A model generated the notes under the pieces. It saw nothing but the letters and a program-made list of their open reading frames with translations, searched no databases and had not been told where the DNA came from. Of a stretch of 64,000 nt of DNA, positions 25,928 through 35,780 are shown one piece after another. A program made the position numbers and the translations under genes. The DNA comes from Xanthobacteraceae bacterium (lineage in GTDB: Bacteria; Pseudomonadota; Alphaproteobacteria; Rhizobiales; Xanthobacteraceae): NCBI GenBank assembly GCA_029266425.1, contig JAQSWY010000030.1:1-64000 (forward strand). The letters are read 5' to 3'. Each line of letters opens with the position of its first letter. Positions within the stretch are counted from its first letter, which is position 1.

Positions 25928-26893
25928 TCAGGCCGCCAACACCCCGGCGGCGAAGTGCGGAACCGCGGCGGCCGGCATCGGCCGGCCGAGCAGGTAGCCC
26001 TGCGCGAAATCGCAGCCTTCCTCGCGCAGGAAGGCGAGTTGCGCCGGCCTCTCGACCCCTTCGGCCACCGTCTTCATGCCGAGCCGGTGGGCGAGGCCGA
26101 TCAGGCCGGCGACCAGCGCGGCGTCTTCCGGATCATCCTCGATCCGCGCGATGAAGCTCGGGTCGATCTTGATGCGGTCGGCCTGCATGCGCCGCAGCTG
26201 GGTGAGCGAGGCGAAGCCGGTGCCGAAATCGTCGAGCGCGATCCGCACCCCAAGCCCGGCAAGCCGGCGGATCTCGCCCGGCACCTTGTCGTCCGGGTCA
26301 GAAAAATCGATGCCGCGGCCGAGCTCGACGATGACGCGGCGCGGATCGAGCCCGACGGTGTCGAGCCGTACCCCGAGGCTCGCGGCGAAGCTGCCCTCGC
26401 GGAGCTCCTGGTAGGAGACATTGAGCGCAATCTCGCGCAGCGGCGCGCCGAGGCGCTCGAAGCCGCTCATGTCGTCGCACACCCGCGCCATGATGCGCTG
26501 TCCGATCGCGACCGCGAGGCGCTGTTGCTCGAAGGCGCCGGCGAAGGCGGCGGGCGCCAGCAACCCGAATTCCGGGTGCTGCCAGCGCGCCAGCGCCTCG
26601 AAACCGGCAATGTCGCCGGAAGCGAGATCCAGCATCGGCTGGTAGAAGGGCAGGATGCGGTTCTCGGCCAGCGCGGCCTCCACCTGATCGGCGAGGGCAT
26701 CCGGCTCGGTTGGCAAGCCCTTGCGCGCGGAGCCGTGAGGCACCGCCGGAGCCGTCGCCGCGGGAACCGTCTCGGCCGCCATCCTGTGTCGCGCGAGCGC
26801 CGTCATCGCCTGTCCCCACATCGGGCCGTTCCGCCGGTGGTCCATGCCACCTGGTCTGCGAACGGCGATCTTGGCCCCACTGCCGATCCCCAT
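25928..26893 (-). CDS. EAL domain protein (putative c-di-GMP phosphodiesterase)
   Basis: About 321 residues from the chosen ATG; the EAL domain covers the last ~240. Catalytic motifs are mostly intact: GFEALARW (EAL), ALNVSYQEL (Asn), [17 protein letters not shown] (Lys), AEGVE and [10 protein letters not shown]. The usual ELTE is VELGRGI, keeping the first Glu only. It should degrade c-di-GMP to pGpG unless this loop is impaired. No sensor domain or signal peptide is evident. The frame is open to 27073, but the extra N-terminus would be made from a palindromic repeat, so I start at MGIGSGAK. It is convergent with uraD-uraH, 15 bases apart. Confidence 0.85.
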   Translation of the reverse strand: MGIGSGAKIAVRRPGGMDHRRNGPMWGQAMTALARHRMAAETVPAATAPAVPHGSARKGLPTEPDALADQVEAALAENRILPFYQPMLDLASGDIAGFEALARWQHPEFGLLAPAAFAGAFEQQRLAVAIGQRIMARVCDDMSGFERLGAPLREIALNVSYQELREGSFAASLGVRLDTVGLDPRRVIVELGRGIDFSDPDDKVPGEIRRLAGLGVRIALDDFGTGFASLTQLRRMQADRIKIDPSFIARIEDDPEDAALVAGLIGLAHRLGMKTVAEGVERPAQLAFLREEGCDFAQGYLLGRPMPAAAVPHFAAGVLAA

Positions 26894-27001
26894 CGTCGCG
26901 GAGCGGTATTGAAACAACGCTAGCGGGACCGACCGGATTCGATGCAAAAGCGATGTAAATGCCGCGGGAACGGAGTACTCGCCCTCGAAATACGGTTTTC
27001 C

Positions 27002-27088
27002 GCCGTCATGGCCGGGCTTGTCGCGGCCATCCACGATTGCGCCGCGTTTCAGGATCGTGGATCCCCCGGACAAGTCCGGGACGACGGT
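27002..27088. repeat. Palindromic repeat, family D
   Basis: GCCGTCATGGCCGGGCTTGT on the left and a related ACAAGTCCGGGACGAC on the right enclose ATCCACGAT and ATCGTGGAT blocks. It lies between the EAL gene and the amidotransferase gene. A related block is within 37700-37788. Confidence 0.6.
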
Positions 27089-27111
27089 CGGTTGTGAATT
27101 TCGGTCGCCCT

Positions 27112-27849
27112 TCAGGCAGCCTGCACGCGCTTGTCCATGCTGCCGGCGATCCAGTGGTCGATGAAGGCGTCGAGCCAGCGCCGGACCCGGGCATCATATT
27201 GCAGCCGGTCGAAGAAATGCGCGCTCCGCGGCCGCGCATTGGGCAGGTTCAGGCGCTCGCCGCCCTTCACCGTCCAGCGGCACATCATCTGGTGCGTCAC
27301 TTCCGGATGGAACTGGATGCCATAGGCGTGGCGCCCATAGCGGAAGGCCTGGTTGGGGAAGGTCCGGCCGCGGGCCAGCAGCTCGGCGCCATGGGCGAGC
27401 CCGAAGCCCTCGCGGTGCCAGTGATAGACATGATCCGGCCAGATCTCCGGGCCGAATTCGCCGGCGCCGAGCAGGCCGGCGCCGGCATCGGTCGCCTTGA
27501 TCGGGTAATAGCCGATCTCGACCAGCCCTTCGGGATGCGGGGCGACCGGGGCGCCGAGGTGGCGTGCCAGCATCTGCGCGCCGAGACAGATCCCGAGATA
27601 GGGCTTGGCTTCCCTGAGCGGCACCCCGATCCAGTCGATCTCGGCCCGCACATAATCATGGCAGTCATTGGCGCTTTGCGGCCCGCCAAAGATAATCGCG
27701 CCGGCATGCTCGGCCAATGTTTCAGGCAGCACGTCGCCGAGGCAGGGACGGCGTATGTCGAGGCGGAAACCGAGGGCGGTGAGCCGATGCCCGACCCGAC
27801 CGGGCGAGGAATGCTCCTGGTGGAGCACGATCAGGACCGAAGGCGCCAT
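27112..27849 (-). CDS. Class I glutamine amidotransferase domain protein
   Basis: A 245-residue GATase1-type protein. The nucleophilic Cys is in [16 protein letters not shown] and the His-Glu pair is in [12 protein letters not shown], so the triad is complete. Stand-alone members hydrolyse glutamine or gamma-glutamyl compounds, or donate ammonia to a synthetase partner; none is adjacent, and the substrate is unknown. Confidence 0.85.
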   Translation of the reverse strand: MAPSVLIVLHQEHSSPGRVGHRLTALGFRLDIRRPCLGDVLPETLAEHAGAIIFGGPQSANDCHDYVRAEIDWIGVPLREAKPYLGICLGAQMLARHLGAPVAPHPEGLVEIGYYPIKATDAGAGLLGAGEFGPEIWPDHVYHWHREGFGLAHGAELLARGRTFPNQAFRYGRHAYGIQFHPEVTHQMMCRWTVKGGERLNLPNARPRSAHFFDRLQYDARVRRWLDAFIDHWIAGSMDKRVQAA

Positions 27850-27997
27850 CTCTGCCGAATGTCGTCCGCATCCGGGCGCCGGCCGATTCCGCGCCGCAAC
27901 ATAACTAAACTACATGGATTCGCCGTGGGTTCAAGCGCCGGAGTATCTGCGTCCGCGCGCACCCGCATCAGAGCCTGACCGAAAATTCCAAATCGCC

Positions 27998-28084
27998 CTC
28001 ATCCCCGGGCTTGACCCGGGCACCCAGGCTTGGGACCGGGTGCATGCGGCGTGGCTGGATCCCCGGGTCAAGCCCGGGGATGAG
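27998..28084. repeat. Palindromic repeat, family C
   Basis: Perfect 23-base arms beginning CTCATCCCCGGGCTTGACC enclose a smaller CACCCAGGC/GGACCGGGTG block. A left-arm relative lies at 35647-35670 between zwf and edd. This copy sits between the amidotransferase start and the TerB-like gene end. Confidence 0.85.
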
Positions 28085-28147
28085 GGTGTGAGGAGATGGT
28101 TCGTGCCGCTTCCGTTGAGTTTCGATCGGGCTCCGAGGCACACCGCC

Positions 28148-28621
28148 TCAGGCGCCGTCGTCCTCGTCGTCGAAGGCCTCGCGCACGCTTTTGCGGATCT
28201 GCACCCGGTCGCGCGAGGAGACGTTCAGGAGTTCGGCGGCGCGCCAGACGAGGTTGTCCTCGAACTCGGTCAGCCCGCCATCGGCATAGGCGACCTCGAA
28301 CATCATCTCGACCACGCGCTTGCGGCCTTCATCGTCCAGCGCGCGATTGAGCACGCTGGTGAAGCCGTAGAGGTCCACCGCCTCGGCATCGCGGGCGATG
28401 GCGGCGTCGAGCAGGGTGGTGGCGTCCGCCGCCGTGAGGTCGAAGCGATGCGCCAGCACCCGCAGCAGCTTGTCACGCTCCGCCTCGCCGAACTCGCCGT
28501 CTATGGTGGTGACATGGACCAGCAGCGCCGCCGCGGCGAGGCGATAGTCGTTCTCGGCGAACGCGGCATCCCGATGCCCGCCGGCAATCTCGGCGATGAA
28601 ATCGGTCAGGGTGCGCAGCAT
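28148..28621 (-). CDS. TerB-like (tellurite resistance/Co-chaperone) protein
   Basis: A 157-residue all-helical TerB domain protein. The two-fold pattern with acidic motifs is visible: VTTIDGEFGEAERDKLLRVL and VAYADGGLTEFEDNLVWRAAELLNV, where the DGxxxxxE positions bind divalent metal in TerB. Such stand-alone proteins are common in Hyphomicrobiales and have no settled role; tellurite resistance is only the family name. It is cytoplasmic by sequence. Confidence 0.85.
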   Translation of the reverse strand: MLRTLTDFIAEIAGGHRDAAFAENDYRLAAAALLVHVTTIDGEFGEAERDKLLRVLAHRFDLTAADATTLLDAAIARDAEAVDLYGFTSVLNRALDDEGRKRVVEMMFEVAYADGGLTEFEDNLVWRAAELLNVSSRDRVQIRKSVREAFDDEDDGA

Positions 28622-28896
28622 GCCGGGCGGCTCCTCGGCGGAAGCATTGAACGACTACAAGGCGGAAGAATGCGCCCGGCTGCCGGCATGGCCTCGGCAG
28701 GCATGCCTTCACGCACGGGTACTCGCCGTCAGGTAGCTGAAAGACGGCGCAGGCGCAATGATCGACATGGATAGTCGGGCCGCGCCATGAAGTCGCTGCC
28801 GCGCGCCGGGCACGACAAAAAGATCCCGACGGGTCCGAGGAACCCGCCGGGGGAGAGCTCGATGCTGGAAACCAGGCTCCGGTACCGGCCGGCCTG

Positions 28897-29637
28897 TCAG
28901 TCCAGATAATTGGCGTTGCGCGCCACATGCTCGGCAAGGCCGAGCGCGTGGTTGCGCACCAGGAGTTCGGCGCGCTCGGTATCGCGCGCCTCCAGCGCCT
29001 GGATGATGGCGAGATGGTCCTCGATCGAGCGCTCGACCCGGTCCTTCTCGCCGATCGTCTTGCGCCGGATCATCCGCATATGGGTGAACAGGTTCTCGGC
29101 GAGGCCGACGAGGATTCCGTTGCCGCCCATGGCGATGATCGCCTGGTGGAACTCGATATTGATCTCGGAATATTCGTCGAGCTTGGCGTGGAGCCGGCCA
29201 TCCTCGAAGGTGGTGAACATCTCGCGCAGGCGGCCGATCTCCTCGTCGGTCGACTGCTGGGTGATCAGCCGCGCGGCGAGGCTCTCCAGCGCCGCCCAGA
29301 CCTGGATCATCTCGATCACCTCGCGCTTGGTCTTGCGCACCACATAGATGCCGCGACGCGGCACCGAGTGGACGAAGCCCTCGCGCTCGAGCTGGGCCAT
29401 CGCCTCGCGCACCGGGGTACGGCTGACCCCGAGGCTCTGGGCGAGCTGGCGCTCGTCGAGCCGCACCTCATGCGGCTGGTCATAGATGTTGAGCGAGACG
29501 ATCACTTCCTTCAGCGCGCTATAGGCTCGGTTCTTGAAGGTCGAAGTGTCCTCGAGCGGCGCGACCGCGAGCTTGGAAGCTCCGGTGCTGACGCGGCGGA
29601 TGGGTGTTTCGAAGCTCATCATTCGCCCCTCATCCAT
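28897..29637 (-). CDS. GntR family (FCD) transcriptional regulator
   Basis: A 246-residue regulator: N-terminal winged helix (residues ~35-100, LDERQLAQSLGVSRTPVREA then REGFVHSVPRRGIYVVRK) and C-terminal all-helical FCD domain (EYSEINIEFHQAII, FTHMRMIRRK, SIEDHLAIIQALEARD), whose Asp/His residues usually bind a metal and an organic acid. It lies downstream of, and on the same strand as, the tripartite tricarboxylate transporter genes, so it may control that operon (inference). Two nearby ATGs allow a start six codons later. Confidence 0.9.
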   Translation of the reverse strand: MDEGRMMSFETPIRRVSTGASKLAVAPLEDTSTFKNRAYSALKEVIVSLNIYDQPHEVRLDERQLAQSLGVSRTPVREAMAQLEREGFVHSVPRRGIYVVRKTKREVIEMIQVWAALESLAARLITQQSTDEEIGRLREMFTTFEDGRLHAKLDEYSEINIEFHQAIIAMGGNGILVGLAENLFTHMRMIRRKTIGEKDRVERSIEDHLAIIQALEARDTERAELLVRNHALGLAEHVARNANYLD

Positions 29638-29989
29638 GCGCGTTGTGCCGGAGATCGCCCGCGCGCGGCGCGCGGCGGGACATGTGCGTCCGTCATTGTC
29701 TTGATCATTGGCGTTGCCTCCCGAACCCGGACGTTACTTTCGACGGAGCCGCGCCGGACGGCCGCTTTTGTTTTTGTGTGCGGCTTCATCCCTGCGCAGG
29801 TTCCCGCGTCTGCGAGTGCCCGAGCTCCTCTCTCCGCTACGTTCCATAGCTGCCGGAGGGGGATCGGGTGAGGGGCGCTCGCTCCTCACCGGGCCGCGGC
29901 GGAACCTCTTCAGGAGAGGTCCCTCAGGTCCGAAGGCCCGCCGCGATCATTGCGGCGGACCCCCGATGTCGTTCGTGCCGTCGCCGCCC
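29638..29989. other. Intergenic region between GntR gene and tctA
   Basis: A 352-base gap without a gene. It holds the tctA terminator candidate at 29938-29958 and a second possible hairpin near 29868-29891 (GGTGAGG/CCTCACC). The GntR promoter should lie at the left end. Confidence 0.45.
29938..29958 (-). terminator. Hairpin downstream of tctA
   Basis: CCGCCGC pairs with GCGGCGG around a 7-base loop about 30 bases past the tctA stop codon. It is GC-rich without a clear U tract. Confidence 0.5.
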
Positions 29990-31498
29990 TCACGCGGGCT
30001 GGGCGACCCCACGAAACTTGCTCAAGGCATGCTGCAGCATCGGCCAGAACAGGGCGATGAGGCCGAGCGCCATGATCGTGGAGACCAGCGGGTTCGACCA
30101 GAAGATCCCGATCGAGCCGCCCGAGGACAGCAGCGACTGACGGAACGCCTCCTCGGCGCTGTCGCCGAGCACGATGGCGAGCACCAGCGGCGCCAGCGGA
30201 TAGTTGGTCTTCTTCAGGATGTAGCCGACCACGCCGAACACCAGCATCATCACCACGTCGAAGACGTTGTTGTTCACCGTGTAGGCGCCGATGGCGCAGA
30301 TCACCAGGATCACCGGAGCGATGATCGAGAAGGGGACGCGCAGGATGGCGGCGAACAGCGGCACCGTGGTGAGCACGACGATCAGGCCGACGATGTTGCC
30401 GAGATACATGGAGGCGATGAGGCCCCACACGAACTCCTTCTGCTCGACGAAAAGCATCGGACCCGGCTGCAGACCCCAGATCAGCAGGCCGCCGAGCAGC
30501 ACCGCGGCGGTGGGCGAACCCGGAACGCCGAGGGCGAGCATCGGCAGCAGCGCCGAGGTGCCGGCGGCGTGCGCGGCGGTCTCGGGGGCGACCACGCCCT
30601 CGATCTCGCCATTGCCGAAGTTCTTGCCGTTCTTCGACACGCGCTTGGCGATGCCATAGGCCATGAAGGAGGCCGGCGTCGCGCCGGCGGGCGTGATGCC
30701 CATCCAGCAGCCGATGATGCAGGAGCGGATCGAGGTCGCCCAGTACTTCGGCAGCTCGGCCCAGGTGCGCAGCACGACCTTGAGGTCGATCTTCGCCGCC
30801 TTGCCGCGGAACTCGAGGCCCTCTTCCATGGTCAGCAGGATTTCGCCGATGCCGAACAGGCCGATGACCGCGATGAGGAAGTCGAAGCCGTTCAGCAATT
30901 CCTCCGAGCCGAAGGTGAGGCGGAGTTGGCCGGTCACCATGTCGAGGCCGACGGCGGCGAGCGCGAAGCCGATCATCATCGACACCACGGTCTTGGCCGG
31001 CGGTTCCTTGCTCATGCCGATGAAGGAGCAGAAGGCGAGGAAATACACCGCGAACTTCTCGGCCGGGCCGAACTGCAGCGCGAACGCCGCGACCAGCGGA
31101 GCGACCAGCGTGATCATGATGATGGCGACGAAGGCGCCGACGAAGGATGAGGTGAAGGCCGCGGTCAGCGCCTCGCCCGCCTTGCCGTTGCGCGCCATCG
31201 GGTGGCCGTCGAACGTCGTCGCCACCGACCAGGGCTCGCCCGGTATGTTGAAGAGCACCGAGGTGATGGCGCCGCCGAACAGCGCGCCCCAATAGATGCA
31301 CGACAACAGGATGATCGCCGAGGTCGGCGACATGGAGAAGGTGAGCGGCAGCAGGATGGCGACGCCATTGGCGCCGCCCAGGCCCGGCAGCACGCCAATG
31401 ATGACGCCGAGCAGGATGCCGACCACCATCAGCAGGATATTGAAAGGATCGCCGGCTATGTAGAAGCCGTGCCAGAGGTTGATAAAATTGTCGAGCAT
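29990..31498 (-). CDS. tctA: Tripartite tricarboxylate transporter, large permease TctA
   Basis: A 502-residue inner membrane protein with about 12 hydrophobic segments. TctA marks are visible: GVLPGLGGANGVAILLPLTF near residue 40, IYWGALFGGAITSVLFNIPG, and the internal repeat ALGVPGSPTAAVLLGGLLIWGLQPGP. It moves a carboxylic acid with the small permease and periplasmic binding protein encoded just upstream. The stop of tctB lies 60 bases away. The substrate cannot be read from sequence. Confidence 0.93.
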   Translation of the reverse strand: MLDNFINLWHGFYIAGDPFNILLMVVGILLGVIIGVLPGLGGANGVAILLPLTFSMSPTSAIILLSCIYWGALFGGAITSVLFNIPGEPWSVATTFDGHPMARNGKAGEALTAAFTSSFVGAFVAIIMITLVAPLVAAFALQFGPAEKFAVYFLAFCSFIGMSKEPPAKTVVSMMIGFALAAVGLDMVTGQLRLTFGSEELLNGFDFLIAVIGLFGIGEILLTMEEGLEFRGKAAKIDLKVVLRTWAELPKYWATSIRSCIIGCWMGITPAGATPASFMAYGIAKRVSKNGKNFGNGEIEGVVAPETAAHAAGTSALLPMLALGVPGSPTAAVLLGGLLIWGLQPGPMLFVEQKEFVWGLIASMYLGNIVGLIVVLTTVPLFAAILRVPFSIIAPVILVICAIGAYTVNNNVFDVVMMLVFGVVGYILKKTNYPLAPLVLAIVLGDSAEEAFRQSLLSSGGSIGIFWSNPLVSTIMALGLIALFWPMLQHALSKFRGVAQPA

Positions 31499-31558
31499 TG
31501 GCGCTTCCCCTTGGGTGCAGGCGGCAAGGCCGCACCCGCATTCCGGATTATGTTTGCG

Positions 31559-32059
31559 TCACAGCCCGAGCAGGGCTTCGACCGGACCCTTCGGAAGCGG
31601 AATGAGGAACCACTTCTCGAAGACGAAAAAGAAGACCGCCGGCACGCCGATGGCGATGGCCAGGGTGAGCGGCCAGCTGTATTTGCCGAGCCACTTCATA
31701 AAGACGACGATCAGCAGGAACGAGGGCAGGTAGATGCCGAGCGGCTCGACCGCGAAGCAGTAGATCGCGGTCGGGACGAGCACCTTCAGCACCTGGCGGA
31801 GCTGGCTATACTCGGAGGCGATGGCGTCCGGATCCTCGCGCAGCCCGGTGATGAGGTTGAGCAGGCTGCCGCCGATGATGAAGAGGCTGACATAGAAGGG
31901 GAAGAAGCCGGCCTGCGGGCCGTCACCGGTCCAGCCTATGCCGACCTGGAAGCTTCCATAGAGGACAATGAGGCCGAACAGCAGGGTCAGAAGGGCGACC
32001 CCGACCTCGGCGGAACGTTGCTTGACCCCTGCCTGCGCGCCGTGGGGAGCTTCTTGCAT
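31559..32059 (-). CDS. tctB: Tripartite tricarboxylate transporter, small permease TctB
   Basis: A 166-residue membrane protein with four hydrophobic segments (for example ALLTLLFGLIVLYGSF and FYVSLFIIGGSLLNLITGL), the size and pattern of TctB. The start MQEAPHGAQ is preferred because GGAGAG lies 6 bases upstream; an in-frame ATG nine codons earlier is weaker. It sits between the binding-protein and large-permease genes, in the standard tctCBA order. Confidence 0.88.
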   Translation of the reverse strand: MQEAPHGAQAGVKQRSAEVGVALLTLLFGLIVLYGSFQVGIGWTGDGPQAGFFPFYVSLFIIGGSLLNLITGLREDPDAIASEYSQLRQVLKVLVPTAIYCFAVEPLGIYLPSFLLIVVFMKWLGKYSWPLTLAIAIGVPAVFFFVFEKWFLIPLPKGPVEALLGL

Positions 32060-32364
32060 GACGATCTCTCCGAAAAATTGGCGCAAGAGGCCGGCCGCCG
32101 GGGACGGTCCCCGCGGGAGGCGCGCTCACGCAAGCTCAATTCCTGCTGGGTCCAGAGTCCCTATCCGTTCGGACGAAGTCATCCGAAGAGAAGAAGGTGC
32201 TCTAGTATCTGGAGCATTCTCTCATCGCAAAGGTCATTCGACTTCTGCGGAAAATGCTCCGGCGCTCTAGTGGCGCCGCTGCGGGCTGGACCTCGTGAGC
32301 CCGGAACCCGCGCCGGACGTGTGCCGGCGCGGATCGCGAAGTCGTTGCGGCCGTCAGGCGCGCA
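32060..32364. other. Intergenic region tctC-tctB with interspersed repeat
   Basis: A 305-base gap inside the tct gene set. Most of it is the interspersed repeat at 32154-32270. The rest is GC-rich with no gene seen. The size suggests that tctBA may be expressed separately or at a lower level than tctC. Confidence 0.5.
32154..32270. repeat. Interspersed repeat, family E (copy 1)
   Basis: About 117 bases running from AGAGTCCCTATCCGTTCGG to GGAAAATGCTCC and GCTCTAG, with an ATCCGTTCGGA/TCATCCGAA half-palindrome and a central GGTGCTCTAG then CTGGAGCATT. Copy 2 at 40214-40328 aligns along its whole length. Confidence 0.75.
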
Positions 32365-33372
32365 TCAGTTCCCGGCGATGAAGCCGGCTTCCTGCATCAG
32401 GGCCTTGTGCTTCTTCTCGGTACCGTCGATCCAGTCGGCGAATTCCTTGCCGGCCATGAAGGTCTGGTTGAAGGCGCCGTCCTTCATGAGCTGGGCCCAT
32501 TCCGGGGTTTCGCGGACCTTCTTGAACAGCTCGACGAAGTAGGTGACCTGCTCGGCGCTGACACCCGGCGGCATGAAGATGCCGCGCAGCATTAGATATT
32601 CGACGTCGACGCCGGCCGACTTGCAGGTCGGGACCGAAGACCAGGACAGGTCGCCGAGGATCTTGTCGGTGTAGGGCAGGGTCTTCGAGTCGAACACGCA
32701 GAGCGGACGCACCTTGTCGCCGCGCCACTGGGAAACCGCCTCGATCGGGTTGTTGACCGACGAATCGATATGGCCGCCGACGAGCTGCACCGCGACCTCG
32801 CCGCCGCCCTTATACGGGATGTAGGTCAGCTTCTTGCCGATCGCCTTCTCGAGGGCGACGGTGATGATCTGGTCTTCCTGCTTGGAGCCGGTGCCGCCCA
32901 TCTTGAACTGCCCGTCCGGCGCGGCCTTGATGGCGGCGACGTATTCCTGGGCGGTCTTGTAGGGCTTCTCGGCGTTCACCCAGAGGATGAACTCGTCCAG
33001 CGCCAGCATCGCGACCGGGGTCAGGTCCTTCCAGTTGAAGGGAATGCCGGTGGCGAGCGGGGTGGTGAACAGGTTCGAGAGGGTGATGACGATCTTGTGC
33101 GGATTGCCCTTCGAATTCTTGACGTCGAGGAAGCCTTCACCGCCGGCGCCGCCCGACTTGTTGATGACGACGAGCTGGGTCGGCATCAGGGAGTGCTTGG
33201 CGATGATGCCCTGAAGGGTGCGGGCCATCTGGTCGGCGCCACCGCCAGTGCCGGCGGGAACGATGAACTCCACCGGCTTGTTCGGCTCCCAGGCAGCCGC
33301 GGGCGCAAGCGTCAGGGCCGACAGTCCGAGCGCGGCGACCGCGCCGAGACCAAAGGCGTGCAGATGTTTCAT
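32365..33372 (-). CDS. tctC: Tripartite tricarboxylate transporter, periplasmic binding protein TctC
   Basis: A 335-residue protein with a clear Sec signal peptide (LGAVAALGLSALTLAPAAAW, cleavage after AAA near residue 27). The mature part is a TctC/BugD-type binding protein: PVEFIVPAGTGGGADQMART, then the ligand-region GGTGSKQEDQIITV and YIPYKGGGEVAVQLVGGHID. It captures a carboxylic acid in the periplasm for TctBA. It is the first gene of the set, and its upstream region at 33373-34143 is long and AT-rich. Confidence 0.93.
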   Translation of the reverse strand: MKHLHAFGLGAVAALGLSALTLAPAAAWEPNKPVEFIVPAGTGGGADQMARTLQGIIAKHSLMPTQLVVINKSGGAGGEGFLDVKNSKGNPHKIVITLSNLFTTPLATGIPFNWKDLTPVAMLALDEFILWVNAEKPYKTAQEYVAAIKAAPDGQFKMGGTGSKQEDQIITVALEKAIGKKLTYIPYKGGGEVAVQLVGGHIDSSVNNPIEAVSQWRGDKVRPLCVFDSKTLPYTDKILGDLSWSSVPTCKSAGVDVEYLMLRGIFMPPGVSAEQVTYFVELFKKVRETPEWAQLMKDGAFNQTFMAGKEFADWIDGTEKKHKALMQEAGFIAGN

Positions 33373-34143
33373 TTAGCGTTTTCCTTCCCAAGGGGTTTTT
33401 CCACCGGCTTTCGTTGAGCCGGCATGATTATGCTTGGTCCGCCGCGGCAGTCTCAAAAATGAACTGCTAGAGGGCGTTCATATCACCGAGGACGCCGTGG
33501 TCGGCTGCATCGGGTATAATGTGGAATAAGTTGTACCAAGTTTCCGCTGCTGCCAAGTGTTAATTCTAAAGTGGAATTGTGCGTCGCAAGGTAAGGTAAT
33601 ATAGGAAATACAGTATTTGGTATGTGGCATGCCAAGGCTGGCATACGTTATTATAAATCCGGTAATGCCGCATGCCTTATTAACCAAACCATTGGCGCCC
33701 TTCGCTTTTCGAGAATCGCTCGAGCATTGCCGAGCGCATGAGACGGATGGTCGCGATGTAACCCATTCTGGCGCGGATATGCGCTCGCCGATCCCGGCAC
33801 CTCCCGCTGGTGACGCGACGCCGTGGGCCGGCCCATGCGGCGTCCGCCGAAAGCCACCCGACAAGCCGGCTTTGGCGCCGTTTTCCCGCACCGCAGCACA
33901 ATATTTTTCACAGGGGGGCAGCCGGGCACGCTGTTCCGAAGCTCCTCCAAAGCTCCCTGCGTCACCGTGAGCGGGCGCTTGCTCACCCGCGCCGGACGCA
34001 TGGCGGCGATGCCGCCACCGGTACATGCCCGCTGTCGCAGTGCGGAATCGTTTTTGCTACTACTCTTCCAACCAGCCTGAGACGGCGCCGCGACCGGCCC
34101 GGCAATTTCTGCCTACCGCGGCTCCATTGGAGAGAGGTTTCGC
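33373..34143. other. Long divergent intergenic region tctC / zwf
   Basis: About 770 bases without a convincing gene. The part 33500-33720 is markedly AT-rich. A perfect 10-bp palindrome TGGCATGCCA lies at 33625-33634, followed by CTGGCATACG; it could be a regulator site. Both the tctC and zwf promoters should lie here. A 182-codon minus-strand frame within it has no family resemblance and is probably not a gene. Confidence 0.45.
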
Positions 34144-35625
34144 ATGACCAGCCGGGTGATCCCCGTGGCCCCCTTCGTCCTCACCGTGTTCGGCGCGACG
34201 GGCGATCTTTCGCGCCGCAAGCTGATTCCGGCGCTGTTCCACCGCGACCTCGCCGGACAGATTCCGGATGACGCCACCATTATCGGCTGCTCCCGCCGCC
34301 CGCTCAGCGAGGAGGAATTCCGGACCTTCGCCCGCCAGGCCCTGGTCGACCATGTCCCGGCCGCCGAATTGACCGGGCCCGAGCTCGACCGTTTCCTCGG
34401 CCGGCTCTCTTACGTGCCGGTCGATGTCGAGGGCGAGAATGGCTGGCTGGAGCTTGCCGAGCGTGTCAGCAAGCAGATCGAAGGTCGCATTTGCGTCCAC
34501 TATCTCGCCACCGCGCCGCATCTGTTCGGACCGATCTGCGAGAAGCTCGGCAAGTACGGCCTGTCGGAGAACGGCGCTCGCGTCGTCATCGAGAAGCCGA
34601 TCGGCAAGGACCTCGCCTCCGCTTTGGCGCTCAACCAGCAGGTCGGCCGCATCTTCCCGGAAGAGCGCGTCTACCGCATCGACCACTATCTCGGTAAGGA
34701 GACAGTGCAGAACCTGATGGCGCTGCGCTTTGCCAATGCGCTGTTCGAGCCGCTCTGGAACAACGCCCATATCGACCATGTGCAGATCACCGTCGCAGAG
34801 GCGCTCGGCGTCGAGGAGCGTGCCGGCTATTACGACACCGCCGGCGCCATGCGCGACATGGTGCAGAACCACATCCTCCAGCTGCTTTGTCTCGTGGCCA
34901 TGGAGCCGCCCTCCTCGCTCGATGCCGATGCGGTGCGCGACGAGAAGCTGAAGGTGCTGCGGGCACTGAAGCCGATCGACGAGCACAATGTCGCCAATGT
35001 CACGGTGCGCGGCCAGTACCGCGCCGGCGCCTCGGCCGGCGGCGCCGTGCCGGGCTATCTCGAGGAGCTCGGCTCGACCCGCAGCGAGACCGAGACCTTC
35101 GTCGCGGTGAAGGCCGAGGTGGAGAATTGGCGCTGGGCCGGCGTGCCCTTCTATCTGCGCACCGGCAAGCGCCTCGCCTCGCGCGTCTCCGAGATCGTGG
35201 TCGCCTTCCGCCCGGTGCCGCATTCGGTGTTCGGCGAAGCGGTCGGCCCGATCGACCCCAACCGCCTTGTCATCCGCCTGCAGCCGGACGAGGGCGTGAA
35301 GCTGTGGCTGATGATCAAGGATCCCGGCCCGGGTGGCATCCGCCTGACCCATGTGCCGCTCGACATGAGCTTCGCCAAGGCCTTCAAGGTGCGCAACCCC
35401 GACGCCTATGAACGGCTCCTGCTCGATGTGGTGCGGGGCAACCAGACCCTGTTCATGCGCCGCGACGAGGTCGAGGCGGCATGGCGCTGGGTCGATCCGA
35501 TCCTGGAAGCCTGGCGCAATGTGAAGGAGCCGCCACGCCCCTACACCGCCGGCACCTGGGGCCCGTCCGCCTCCATCGCCCTCATCGAGCGCGACGGACG
35601 CACCTGGCTGGAGGATGGGGCCTGA
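34144..35625 (+). CDS. zwf: Glucose-6-phosphate 1-dehydrogenase
   Basis: A 493-residue enzyme oxidising glucose 6-phosphate to 6-phosphogluconolactone with NADP+ (or NAD+). The N-terminal VFGATGDLSRRKLIPALF is the nucleotide-binding motif, VYRIDHYLGKETVQN is the active-site signature with the catalytic His region, and the C-terminal half is the usual G6PD_C domain. GGAGAG precedes the start by about 10 bases. The next gene is edd, so the pair forms the upper Entner-Doudoroff route; pgl and eda are not in the window. Confidence 0.97.
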   Translation: MTSRVIPVAPFVLTVFGATGDLSRRKLIPALFHRDLAGQIPDDATIIGCSRRPLSEEEFRTFARQALVDHVPAAELTGPELDRFLGRLSYVPVDVEGENGWLELAERVSKQIEGRICVHYLATAPHLFGPICEKLGKYGLSENGARVVIEKPIGKDLASALALNQQVGRIFPEERVYRIDHYLGKETVQNLMALRFANALFEPLWNNAHIDHVQITVAEALGVEERAGYYDTAGAMRDMVQNHILQLLCLVAMEPPSSLDADAVRDEKLKVLRALKPIDEHNVANVTVRGQYRAGASAGGAVPGYLEELGSTRSETETFVAVKAEVENWRWAGVPFYLRTGKRLASRVSEIVVAFRPVPHSVFGEAVGPIDPNRLVIRLQPDEGVKLWLMIKDPGPGGIRLTHVPLDMSFAKAFKVRNPDAYERLLLDVVRGNQTLFMRRDEVEAAWRWVDPILEAWRNVKEPPRPYTAGTWGPSASIALIERDGRTWLEDGA

Positions 35626-35646
35626 TCGGCGCACCTTCCGATCTCC

Positions 35647-35670
35647 CTCATCCCCGGGCTTGACCGCGGG
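35647..35670. repeat. Family C palindrome, partial copy
   Basis: CTCATCCCCGGGCTTGACCG matches the left arm of the 27998 element. The right arm is missing here, so this is a truncated copy between zwf and edd. Confidence 0.6.
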
Positions 35671-35780
35671 ATCCAGCCGCGCCGCATGCACCCGGTTGAA
35701 GTTCGGATGGCCGTCTCGCCCGATGCGCTGCCCGTAAATTGCATGTCGGCATTGATTGCCGCTTCACGAAGGAGGCTCCC

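Noticed and set aside
33478..34026. 182-codon minus-strand frame upstream of tctC
   Set aside because: No ribosome site, no recognisable domain, and part lies in the AT-rich regulatory region.
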